Source of the DNA: Atriophallophorus winterbourni
Lineage: Eukaryota; Platyhelminthes; Trematoda; Plagiorchiida; Microphallidae
Reading direction: 5' to 3'
Assembly: GCA_013407085.1 (NCBI GenBank)
Contig: JACCGJ010001616.1
Location: forward strand, 62,001 to 126,000
Length of the DNA: 64,000 bases
The notes under the pieces are model-generated. The model searched no databases. It saw only the letters and a list, made by a program, of their open reading frames with translations, and was not told the DNA's origin. Of the stretch, positions 54,061 through 64,000 are shown piece by piece (position 1 is the stretch's first letter; every line of letters begins with the position of its first letter). A program made the position numbers and the translations under genes.

Positions 54061-54289
54061 AACTATACATCTTAACACCGTACACCTACATTTGTTATCC
54101 CACCAATCGAAAACAATTTCTGCCTTTGGATATTTACTTGATTCTTTAACTGCCCAGTAAGCAATCTAATCCTATTTTTGCTCGTTATATTAATCGTTGT
54201 TGTCATATTATTCTGTGGTTTTTTGTAGAGCTATATGCTTTTTAGACCATTAAAATTGAATTGAATTGAATTGAATAATACACCGTTCT

Positions 54290-55260
54290 TCTAATCATTA
54301 ACTATAAATATGCGAGTCTGTACATGGCCAATTCGTTTCTGGATATAAAGACTTCACGGAGGTTTAAGACACGGCAGTATGGTATTTTAATTTATTTGCT
54401 ACTGAAGCACGCTTTTTTGGACAGAAAGGTAGATATTTACCCAAGAGCGAGTTGAAATATCAAGCTCTGTACCTCGAATCGCATGAGATTACTAACTAAT
54501 TTGCAGAATGTGCAAAACACTGCATCAATGTTTGCCGACGATGTATATTTTATTGCTCACTCCAAAGAACAACTACTGTCGCTAATGGACTGTTTTTACT
54601 ATTGTATCTTGAGATTTGGGCTAACAATCAGCATGAGTATAGTCAAAATACTTGGTTGAAGGATTGTATCACTTCACATCGCTGTTAAAACGGTCAGCTT
54701 GAACCATTATAACCTTCCAGATTTCTCGATCCAAAAATTATGGATTACTTCTTGAAAAGCGGATCAGCAGATAAGCTACCATCTGGTTACGTTTGAACTC
54801 TGGTGTATGTAAAAACAGCAAGTCATCAGTTAAGTCAAGGATGAACACAATTCGCTTGAAATATTATTCGATTGACATAACAAACACCAAGCACAAGCAA
54901 ACGTCGCTCAACGGAAAGTACTCCACGTTAACCTCTATTGACCAACGACGACAAAGTGCATACGGATCAAAACTTCCTGGCATTCTCCAATTAAGACAGT
55001 TTTCAATATGCTTCACACTTGGACCTATATCACATTTCATTCAGACCATAAATATTCGCAAATTTATGATAGATGTTTGTTGGTTGTTCGTATGGTCCCT
55101 TTTCTGTTTATGTATTGAGCTTGGGTGGCATTAAACAATACATTATTACACCTATTAGATCGTTCATATTTCGTTTCGTTTTAATGAGAGAGACAAAAAG
55201 CTTTGAAAATGATATTCAGTGTCTGTTGTAAAGCATAATCTCAAAATAACAGTCACCAGA
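54290..55260 (+). pseudogene. Short RTE/other LINE RT fragment, otherwise featureless
   Basis: About 54,520-54,660 reads SMFADDVYFIAHSKEQLLSL then FGLTISMSIVKILG, a LINE RT catalytic box with downstream helix (FADD intact, followed by FGLxIS). It is isolated; no other RT motif flanks it. The 113-codon frame 54793-55134 is not recognised. Confidence 0.5.
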
Positions 55261-55265
55261 TCACA

Positions 55266-55272
55266 TATAAAA
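55266..55272 (+). promoter_or_regulatory. TATA box of micro-exon gene
   Basis: TATAAAA lies 63-69 bases before the ATG at 55,335, with no other ORF between. Confidence 0.5.
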
Positions 55273-55334
55273 TCATCCAATCATCGAGAAGGTGCGCATA
55301 TATTTATAACGAAAATACGATGCAATGCTCAATC

Positions 55335-55395
55335 ATGGTTAAAAAAATTCTCGCATTTTCATTTGTGATAGTGCTTCTTTCATTAGCAGAAGGCA
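55335..55395 (+). other. MEG exon 1: signal peptide
   Basis: ATG at 55335; 20 codons plus one base, ending GGC A|gtaagt. A Lys-rich start, 14 hydrophobic residues and an AEG cleavage-type end. Donor gtaagt is consensus. Confidence 0.75.
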
Positions 55396-58300
55396 GTAAG
55401 TGTTTTACTGAAAATAATAATATTTTTTTGAATAATGAAATTTTGGATTTCAATTTTTATCTGCAAACAAAATTGCTTTTGGTGGACTGAACACGTGATA
55501 TATTGCATTTAATAAAAATACCAGGAATTACATTTAGAAAGCTCCATTAAATGTGTGATATATATTTTTTACGGTCCATGGGGCAATAACTTGAAACAAT
55601 TTTGACATGTAATTGAAGAGTAAATTTTTAATGAGGTAACATGTGAGGCTTTCTTCAATCGTAATTGACGCGAATAACACGAACATTTTAAACATATTCT
55701 TGATACATTTCAGCTGGAAAATGTAAGTTTTTTTAGTTTGTTTAGCAAGATATATATCACAGTGTTCATGTTTACGCTATACTGTGTGTATGGAACAGAC
55801 ATTTCTAAGGATGCCAATTTCATCTCGTAAAATTTCAAATTTATGCACCTGTGATACGAATTTTCAATATAAGTAAATGGGTTTATTTAAATTGAAAGCC
55901 GAGCTGAAATATGAATCTAAAACCTGATTAAATTAGAACTTTTACTGTTGATTCCAGTAAGACGCACTAATAAAATGTATAAAATTATGTTGGATAATGC
56001 TGATGATACATTATGATGGCACAATTTCTGCTCGCAAATGTTCCATCTAAATATAGTTTGAGGCTGCTTTAACGACATGTTTTTCGGACGAAAAATTTCG
56101 AAATGTGGATCGTAGCAATACGGGCTAAATTAATCTGGGATACAAATTTTTAGATTATAGGTTGACACATGAAAGGGTGATGTCATCAAATTAGCCTTCA
56201 ATAAAATTAATTAAATAACGGACATCATTGGTCATGTAAATCCCACATGTATAACAGTCCTTTTTAAACTGGTTTATGTCAATGGAATACCGGAAATTGT
56301 TGGATGTAACATTTCGCTATTTGCAGACGACATAAAGATTTGGCGCAGCGTTCGTAGTCCAGAAGACTGTCTGCTATTACAAAAGGATCTTGATACGCTT
56401 CACAGCTGGTAGTTGAAGAACAAACTGCCGTTTAACTTCAACAAATGCAGGATCATGGATGTGGGAAATCGAGTAGAGTTCACATATCACATATTTTCGC
56501 ATGTCCTTGAAAACTGCAGTGAAGAAAAAGATTTGGGTGTCTGCATATGCTCCAGTTTGAAAACATCACTTCAAACTAACAGTGCCTTCAAAAAAGAAAC
56601 AAGCGTTCTAAATCTACTCAAACGTGTATTTGGGAAATTTTCGCCCAAGAAATTCCCAAGGATCATGGATACATACTTGAGACCAGTCATGGAAAACGGT
56701 GTGCAGTCATGGTCTCCGTGGCTCAAGAGGGATGCGGAACTTATGCAGCGAATCTATCACCGCTCAACGAAACTAGTTCTCAGCATCCGAAACAAACCAT
56801 ATAAAGAAAGGATAGCTCAACTGAAACTGTTCGATTTTCCCTATCGACGAATCAGGGGAGACAATATCTTACTTTATAAAACATTCCATACCCCGAACCA
56901 TCCCTTACAGGATTTATTCACGCGAAGGGATACGAGGAAGTATCGAACCCATGAATATGTGCTGGTCGTACTTCATTCCCGTCTGAACTGTAGAAGGTAT
57001 TTTTACGCTGTCCGTGTCTGTTTTACTTGGAACAATTTACCTTCAACCGTTGCTCACGCCACTAACTTGCATGACTTTAAAACGAAATTTGACAAATTTC
57101 ATTGCACTATTCGTTTCCAGAACACTTATATACTGTTTAATCTATGTTCATATATTGTTTATACACTTAAATTTCAATTTTTACCATCCTATGGTTGTTG
57201 TTAAGCTTGTTGCTTTTTAGAACATTAAGAACCTTGAATTACCTTGAAAAAAACTGGAACCAATTTCAAATATATTGGGCGCAACACATTAATCTCAATA
57301 GTTGGTGAACGATAAACTTTAATACAACAATTGTTGAGTTAGTTCAATACGAGTTAAATACCGGCGCATTTTCCACATATTAGCTTAAATATCGAATACA
57401 CAATTTTTGCCAATATTAAAATCATTGTTTCATTTCAAATCATTGAAAATAATAGACAATATAGGTGTGCCAAATTCTCCACAAGGATATGAAAGACAGG
57501 ACAATTTGAGGCTATGATAGTTGCAGCGCGAACAAGTACAATGAAACAGCTGGATGTTCATCATCTTTTAATTTAAAAATTTAAAAACGAAGCAAATCTT
57601 CCGTAATAACACCATTTTCCATTTTGTAGACATGGCTGAGCCACGGCGCTGGCGCTGTCCTAGTAGGGTGAATACGCCCAGTAGACCACCTTTTGATAGC
57701 AATTTAGAATTAGTCACTTCGTTAATCTACTTTATGTTCAAAATAAAACGGATGCTTCGTAGATTGAAAGCATTTAGTCTCATTTCGTGTATTGCGTTGG
57801 TGGTCCATTTTTCACTGCTTTACTGTAGATTAGTTAGTACGTACGCGCTGCAAACCATCATCTTTGTGTTTCGTGTCATATTGCGATTACTTAAAACACG
57901 AGATATCAATCGGGACAAAGGGACAGCTTCTCTTCCAACCCGCATATCAATATTCGTGTATAGCGAGAGGTTAACTGCAATGGTTAAACAAAGATATGTG
58001 AAATGATGCACTGGTTCAAGCTGACAGTTTCCAACAGTGATGACAGGAAGAGATAGAATTCGATGACCATGCTCATGCTGATTGTTAGCTAAGGTTTTTT
58101 AAGCCAACAAAAACAGTCAGTATACCAGTACAGTCGTTCTTGTGTGTGAGCAATAATGATTGCTTCGTGGGAAAACAGTAGGTCACTAATCGACATATTC
58201 TGTCCTTGGGTTCGTGCTCTCAACATGTTCCGTTTGGAACGCTCACCATCACTTCGCGTACGAAGGTACAAGCGGTCTGTTCTCGTTCTTGAAGAGTGCT

Positions 58301-60876
58301 TCAGAAGTAGAGAAATGCTAATACCGAACAGTTTGGAGCGAGACGACCACTTTGTTTGACGCGTCGTTCAAATTAAAAAGAATTTTGAACCGCACTCGCC
58401 AGAGTGTAACAAAATAACGCGTTTGAATAATCTTTAAAGGGAAGCCTATCAGATCAAGCGTTTCGATAACACCCTTTCTCTTGACGTAGTCGAATGCTAT
58501 CGTCAAATAAATAAAAATAGCGTAAAATGGCAAACGCTGTTCCCGACAGTTTTCATTAGGTTTTACAAGGTAGACGATAATGTCAACGGTTTATCTTCCC
58601 CTGCGGAAGCCACATTGAGATTTTGAGTAAATTCTGTCAGCTGAAACTTGTAGCCGGATCTGTAAAAGTTTAGGAAATAATTTGGCTACAACATTCATAA
58701 GGCAGATTCCTCCGTAATTGTTGCAGTCGCCTCTGTCACCCTTATTCTTTAATAGCGTGATGAATTTTGTGTCTCGCATCTCTTGTGGGACACACCACTC
58801 CTGCCAGCACTGAAGAAACAAATGGTGAAGAGGTCGTAATAATGCTGCTCTACAGCATTTGATGAGCTCAGGTGGAATTCCGTGTTCTCGAGCGGCGTCC
58901 TTATTCGCTAAGCAGTCGATATTCACCTCATCGTGATTAATTGTATCTAAATTTTCAAGGGTTGGAAACCGCTCCACATTTATCTGTTTTATCTGTTAAT
59001 ATACCTTTACACTTTATTCTCACTGACCTTTTCTCATGAAGAACAGCCGTTGTCTCAAGAGGTTTTACGTCGAAATAGACGCTCAATGAGTTTATCGGAC
59101 CGTAAGCGGAAGTTGTGCCTGAGCATAGGCAGCGTTTTAGCGATTACCAGTGTTCTGAACAGATTTACGGGGCGTTGTCTAGTTAAACTTGGATGTGAAG
59201 GATTTATTAAGTCGCGCAGCTATATTAATTTCGTACATGGGAATGACGTCTATATTTGATTGAGCAGAATTCTTGGTGCAGTGAAATCTCTTATAGGAAC
59301 GCCTCGGTTTTGCACAGAACAGTGAATGATCAGTATTGAAGTCTGCGCGTTGATATGATCTGGTGAGGAGTTTGCCTTCTTTATTAGTGCGCAAAACAAG
59401 AATATGATCAAATAGATGCTAATGCTTAGAGCGAGGATGATTCCAAGGCAATTTTGTTTAAAAAATGTGTTACTTACACAAAGACTTCAAAAGATAAGTT
59501 ATCTGTTTTGTTAACATACCAGTTTATGGTAATCGCGTCTCTTGCATTGTAGCTAATTCGGCTTTCCTTTCTTACCTCGTTGTTAATCACAATTGATTTT
59601 TTACTCTTCAGATATTCGACACGGGGTCATGAAATCCAGGAAGCGTAGACCTGATGTTTCAGCTTTCAAGTTTTAGAACTGACCTTAGTCGGTGCTGGTG
59701 TGGATAAATACAGTCTGCTTTTCGGTTTCATTCTCTAATCGTAAAACACCCAATAAGGAAATCATACCTTGGCGAGACTTCGCCTTATTTTCTAGAGGCT
59801 GCTCATATTGAAGTATGCGGTAGCCAAACAATGATACCTCAAAATCCGAAGCAGCCACAGAATGTGAACTTTGCGCCAGTCGAGTCATAGTTTTTAACCG
59901 GTATCTGCCACTTCTGGTGTTATAGTTAATGAAAGCGGAATGGAGTTTGATCTCTGATGGCGATGCATCTCATTTTGGAGACGTAGCTGTTAACCCTGCA
60001 GCATGCGCTGCCTATCCACGGCACCACCGGAACCAAAGAAACTGCCAAGTTGATACATTTGGACAACAAAGCCTTCGCAGCAGTTCGCAGGACGAAGTTG
60101 AATGCAACCTCCTACTTCCTTGAGGGACACTGGCTCCTATTTGTGACCTCGCAGTTGACTCCTGAAGCCTTCTCTATGATTGGATAATGTCTTAAGGCTG
60201 ATGAGGTTTTATATGAGGGTATTCCTTCCGCTAGGTGGACCGTCGTCATGGACTTACGATATTCATCTGACCGAAACAATTTGGTTGGTTTCGTAAGTCG
60301 GTCGCCATCGACCTTTCACCAGTCTGTAGAAGCATTTCCGCCGGGTCACAAAGGTCCAGACGTGCCTACTGGGAGCTTGATTTGGTTAGCAGAGACTAAA
60401 TGAGACACGCGCAATCGACTATTTTAAAATTCGGTCCATTCTAGAAAACGTTACGTAATATTTACCGTGTTTGTAGGATAATAATTTTAAAAGAAATTCA
60501 GTTTACTTCAAGTTCGTAAAGCTATGAATGTGAAATGCGCATGTAGAGCGAAAATTCAGTCATTTAGAAATGTTTCTTCCCCACAATATTAGATAACAAT
60601 TAGATTACATAGATAATTCAAGTCTTACACAGAATTTTTGTTGCTCTGATATTTCAATGTACACGGAATGTTACTTTTGCAATAATTCCAAATTTATTAA
60701 AATTCAATAATTGCAGATTTCGCGGATTCGACAGTTTGCGAGAGTATGTTCAGCAATACTGATTCATAGATTATAGATATATTAGAATCTATATATAGTG
60801 AATAAAAAAAAAATTTCGAAAATATATATATAAAGATATATATATATATATATGTATATAAATAATAGATAGTATA

Positions 60877-60916
<40 letters not shown>

Positions 60917-63675
60917 ATACAAACAGACATAAAACATACTAATAACAGACAAACACAACCATCGACCGATTTTGTGCTGTTTGCACTCATTAGTTATGGA
61001 GAGGTGGATCACGATCCCCATGCGTTTGAAATAGTGGAAGAAATGAATTAAAGGTGCACTTGGATGCCACTGATGGGTAAGGTTGGCATGACCAACCCGT
61101 ATAATCACATGAGCCTTCACTCATGTAGACTAGGTTAGAGACCCCTGACTATGAATAAAAAAGCTCATTTGCATGCATCTCCATCACACTCACACACCAT
61201 GACTAATTTCGTGCTTTTTGTACTTATTAGGTAGGGACAGTTGTAACAGAAAACGCAGGCGCTTGAATAAATGGAAAAATTGAAAAAAAGTTGTATATTC
61301 ATATGTATACAAATATATAATTTGAAAGAGAAAAACGTTTTGTTGCTGAGACGAACTGTTATAATCACAAAAGTCAATAAAACTAATGAGATTCTTTTAA
61401 AATGAATCATTAAATGCCTCGCTCAATTCCATTTCAAAATCCACCGCTATATTAAAATTATTCAGCGGATTCAAAAGAATGGAAAATAATAGCCAATAAT
61501 GAATTGAACTCAGTTAAGAGATATAGCCACATTAGAAGCCAATGCTCCACTAATAAGGTATGAAATTATCACCCATATCAATGCGTTCACGTATATTAAA
61601 CATACGTTTTTGAAGTATTTTATATCAGCGTTAAAATAGAAAATACGTGAGGTTTTTACTCTATCACAGATGCTCAGTTACAGATAAAGTTTGCTGAATT
61701 CTCAAAAAAAACGGATGTAATTTCTTTCGAATAATGAGATGTTTTCCAATAGGAAAACGTTTGAGAAAACGAACAATTGGCTCTCAAATTGCAGAACAAG
61801 ATTTTTATATAAAAACATTTTGATCATTTTCTAAACAACACTCTAATTTTCAGGCAATGTATATTTAATACTAATCTTATCATAAATGTCCATAAATGTT
61901 AAAATTTGGATTGAATTACTATAACTGATTGCTGTAACGTTAAGTTCTAGACAGTGAATTCGGTAGCGTCAAGGGTATGTTGATAGTCAACGCTTCAAAA
62001 TTTTTGATTAATTTAATCCCACTAATTATCTGCGTCTGATCAATCACATTTTAAGTATTTTCTAGATTACAAAATATTTATTTATTAGACAATTGACGTT
62101 TTACACCATGCGACGTAGATAATTCCATCAAACTTAGATTGGTAATTATTTGAATAAGATAATGCAAGCAAATTATATCTGGTATTAATGCAGTTCTTTC
62201 ATATTTAAAAGGTCAGCATGCCAGTTGTGTTTCCTTATAATCAAGATATTATCATTTTAGGACTAAACACCCTTGTTGTCTTTTATTATCACATTCGCCA
62301 AATTTGTTTTATAAAGCAAACACGACATTCACTAAATACAGATCTCGAATACTCAACACATTCAAGCGGACTTAATGAGAAGAGTAATTGAGCCAATAGC
62401 TCTTACTGTAAGGTTTAACGGTCATGTAGTACCGCTTTATGAAACTCTACTTCATCAATTATTTTTCCATCGTTTGGATTAACAATATATGACAAAGGAT
62501 TTTTAACTGAAAATCTTTCACTTTTTTGCTACTTTGTTGCAACGTGTTACAAGAACTTTTGATTTTACACTACTATCTAAAATAATATAATAATAATTAA
62601 TATTATAATTATAAGTAATATATTGTCTACAACTCGCCAAACGATATTTCTAATTATCTTTAGAGAAAGGGATAGAGTTGCACTGACAATTACTATAAAT
62701 TATGCTAGCTCCATTTTTGACACAACGCATTTGAAATTCTAAGTTGCCTGTAATTATGTTATAACAGAAAAGAAATTGATAAATTGATGAACGTTTATTA
62801 TTTTATTGAAGTTACCAGAGGCGAGAATGCAAAAGGTTAGTTTTCCCTAATGAACAATGTTTTTGCGATTCTCAAAATTTCAAACAAGCCACAAATTTCA
62901 AACGCAATAGACAGAGTTTTACGTTATGTAACTCACGAATTTAAGTTACGCAATGTGCCCACAAGATAATAGCATTCTACTCAATCGTATGACAACGTAT
63001 ATACATGCAAGATATATACATCTATATATAGCATAATATTTCTAATGGATTGTAAGTGAGGGGATAATACAAATTGGGTTGACGGGAAAGTAATGAACCG
63101 CAAACCATCGTTATGATCCTTAATTAACACAAAAATGTCTCATGATGTTGGCGGCGAGCAGTTTTTAAAGTGCAATCAAGTAAGATTATTTGTAAATTTA
63201 TTGTCCAATGTCCTTTTGCGTATTCTATTATTTATCAATAAATTAATTAATAGATACTTCGATTTAGTCAAAAAATTTAGTCAGAAATGGAAAATATATC
63301 TGCAAATTGCGTTTAATTTAGAGTTATAAGTCACAGGAATATTCTCATTTTCATCTCGAACGTAAACATTAAATAAACAAAATGTGTCATTGTGTGTGTG
63401 TGATGAAAATGCGTGCAGAAGATCATTTTTTCTTCTTGATTTGTGTTTCATCTCATCTACACGTGTTTTGGCACGTGTTGAATGGCGATGGTCGTGTTGT
63501 CCTTATCTAACCGAAGCTTACACAAGCGATCAGCTTACCATTCGTTCAATCTTTGAAGCGCATCTGCGTGATGGATATGCATGCAAATGACCATCCATGT
63601 TTGATGTTTGTTCTTGTTTTTTTCCAAATTCAGGTGACAAGTCTATCAAGTTCGTTTTCCAGAAGAAAATTTACT
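55335..63675 (+). CDS. Micro-exon gene (MEG-like), secreted peptide; continues past window
   Basis: Five exons predicted: 55335-55395 (61 nt), 55714-55722 (9 nt), 61951-61974 (24 nt), 62812-62835 (24 nt) and 63634-63675 (42 nt). Exon 1 encodes a signal peptide (MVKK, then ILAFSFVIVLLSLA, then EG). The internal exons have lengths divisible by three and every junction is phase 1, so any exon can be skipped without frame loss. Translated pieces: TGK; YSEFGSVK; VTRGENAK; GDKSIKFVFQKKIY. This is the defining layout of schistosome micro-exon genes, whose variable small secreted proteins come from oesophageal gland and tegument. The last donor is gtaagt at 63,676, so exons continue outside. Not assigned to a numbered MEG family. 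Exons 3 and 4 are the least certain. Confidence 0.65.
55714..55722 (+). other. MEG exon 2: 9-base micro-exon
   Basis: CTGGAAAAT between tacatttcag and gtaagttttt. Phase 1 in and out; contributes T-G-K. Confidence 0.65.
55723..56254. other. MEG intron 2, unique part
   Basis: AT-rich sequence with no coding signal; no further phase-1 micro-exon was found by eye. Confidence 0.4.
56255..57246 (+). pseudogene. CR1-like LINE F, 5'-truncated, inside MEG intron 2
   Basis: Starts at the RT core: PEIVGCNISLFADDIKIWRS, one stop at TLHSW-stop-LKNKLPF, then an intact 263-codon frame 56413-57204 with EEKDLGVCICSSLKTSLQ, SPWLKRDAELMQRIYHRSTK and FTWNNLPSTVAHATNLHDF. It ends at 57,246 with ccttgaattaccttgaa. 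Catalytic FADD is retained, but most of ORF2 is missing. Same strand as the gene. Confidence 0.88.
57247..57629. other. MEG intron 2, no further feature
   Basis: AT-rich, no coding or repeat signal. Confidence 0.4.
57630..59000 (-). pseudogene. RTE-type LINE reverse transcriptase remnant, antisense in MEG intron 2
   Basis: Minus strand 58591-58977 reads AAREHGIPPELIKCCRAALL, LFLQCWQEWCVPQEMRDTKF, LLKNKGDRGDCNNYGGICLM and YSKSQCGFRRGR: the RTE-clade RT N-terminal motifs in order. Below it FYAIFIYLTIAFDYVKRKGV (58318-58533) carries the first catalytic Asp in AFD. ISDLLFSHEAIIIAHTQE (58089-58271) has lost FADD (now FSHE). The remnant ends near 57,630 in a region shared with the 0.1-1 kb copy. 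Confidence 0.8.
59001..60820. other. MEG intron 2, no recognised gene
   Basis: Short frames only. 59929-60123 and nearby sequence are GC-richer than the rest but carry no motif. Confidence 0.35.
60821..60913. repeat. (AT)n microsatellite
   Basis: Nearly pure alternating TA over about 90 bp with two short interruptions. Confidence 0.95.
60945..61240 (-). repeat. Inverted diverged units of ~233-bp satellite
   Basis: aaccatcgaccgattttgtg ... ccactgatgggtaaggttgg ... cacacaccatgactaatttc is the reverse of the 48.8-49.9 kb unit landmarks, about one and a quarter units. Confidence 0.65.
61241..61950. other. MEG intron 2, right end
   Basis: AT-rich, no feature seen. Confidence 0.4.
61951..61974 (+). 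other. MEG exon 3 candidate: 24 bases
   Basis: Between taagttctag and gtatgt; phase 1 in and out with no stop, encoding YSEFGSVK. The polypyrimidine tract is weak. Confidence 0.5.
61975..62811. other. MEG intron 3
   Basis: 837 bp, AT-rich, no repeats or coding signal found. Confidence 0.45.
62812..62835 (+). other. MEG exon 4 candidate: 24 (or 15) bases
   Basis: Between ttttattgaag and gttagt. An alternative acceptor (ccagag, exon from 62821, 15 bases) also keeps phase 1, so alternative acceptor use is possible. Confidence 0.55.
62836..63633. other. MEG intron 4
   Basis: 798 bp; its right half holds a satellite unit (63,384-63,600). Confidence 0.45.
63384..63600 (+). repeat. Diverged single unit of ~233-bp satellite in MEG intron 4
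   Basis: gtgtgtgtgatgaaaatgcg ... ctacacgtgttttggcacgt ... ccttatctaaccgaagctta ... gcgcatctgcgtgatgg follows the unit order of the 48.8-49.9 kb array. Confidence 0.55.
63634..63675 (+). other. MEG exon 5: 42 bases
   Basis: Strong acceptor (ttgtttttttccaaattcag) and consensus donor gtaagt; 14 codons in phase 1 ending QKKIY, basic and hydrophobic alternating. Confidence 0.65.
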
Positions 63676-64000
63676 GTAAGTTTCATTTCTAGATCCTTAG
63701 GAGAATAAAGGTACATTTGTTTAATTTTGAGTTAGAAAATATAAATGAATGCGATTCGATTTATGTAAGTCCTAAATCAATGTACCGGAAATTCTGATCG
63801 ATATCGATGTTTATTTGTCGAGTATATTCGTAATAATAGTCATTTTATTTCACACAAATGATGAACGACTAGGGATATTTTCCGTTGAGAAATCCGAAGC
63901 GATTACCGTCACATGTACAGTGTTATTGGTTTTTTAAACAATTTAAACTCAAGGATATATTAGATTTATAATGTAGTAGCCTGCTTGAAATAAAATATTA

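Larger units (their letters stand above)
50985..54275 (+). mobile_element. CR1-like LINE E, internally deleted, 3' end present
   Basis: Plus-strand element with ORF1, a 5'-deleted endonuclease, an RT lacking its catalytic core, and a 3' end of (TTGAA)n at about 54,245-54,275. Two internal deletions separate segments that are otherwise in standard order. Confidence 0.85.

Noticed and set aside
61636..61645. 18-base micro-exon candidate before gtgagg at 61,646
   Set aside because: Gives TAG in the phase required by the gene.
63690..63770. Additional micro-exons after 63,675 (18 and 33 bases between AG and GT)
   Set aside because: Both introduce stop codons in phase 1, and the intron before the first would be far too short.

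Overview
This window is eukaryotic, AT-rich, intron-bearing nuclear DNA that is mostly transposable elements in varying states of decay. The best-fitting source is a schistosome blood fluke or close relative; the species cannot be named from the sequence. Three things point there. First, the right end holds a gene built from in-frame micro-exons behind a signal-peptide exon, the signature of schistosome micro-exon genes (MEGs). Second, there are short retroposons carrying hammerhead ribozymes, as in the schistosome Sm-alpha family. Third, the element mix (CR1-like and RTE-like LINEs, BEL/Pao and Gypsy LTR elements, Penelope-like elements) is typical of these genomes. Many copies carry one-base indels and the window contains a 1,000-N gap, so some frame breaks may be assembly error.

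Layout. 0-1 kb: LINE fragments. 1.2-3.1 kb: gap beside a 418-bp duplication. 3.9-7.0 kb: collapsed BEL/Pao element on the minus strand, one LTR of which holds a pogo-like DNA transposon. 7.4-8.0 kb: Penelope-like endonuclease remnant. 9.2-10.4 kb: satellite array of about 241 bp. 10.7-11.6 kb: fibronectin-III-like coding remnant. 12.9-14.6 kb: dead Gypsy element. 14.9-16.8 kb: BEL LTR, a second LTR and an open frame with 42-residue repeats. 17.9-21.7 kb: the best-preserved LINE, with an intact ORF2. 21.9-26.5 kb: LINE, BEL and Penelope remnants. 26.5-37.9 kb: one Gypsy element split by two LINEs in opposite orientation. 38-41 kb: sparse sequence with candidate host exons. 41-46.7 kb: LINE, Pao and Gypsy pieces plus an inverted pair of hammerhead retroposons. 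46.9-47.3 kb: unrecognised coding remnant. 48-50.8 kb: about 233-bp satellite between two 489-bp direct repeats. 51-54.3 kb: internally deleted LINE. 55.3 kb to the window end: micro-exon gene, continuing beyond the window.

How it fits together: the only plausible functional host gene I can assemble is the MEG-like gene. It has a TATA box, a signal-peptide exon and four further candidate exons of 9, 24, 24 and 42 bases, all in phase 1. Its second intron is inflated by LINE insertions and satellite units. Nearly everything else records successive mobile-element insertions, several of them datable relative to each other because they are nested.
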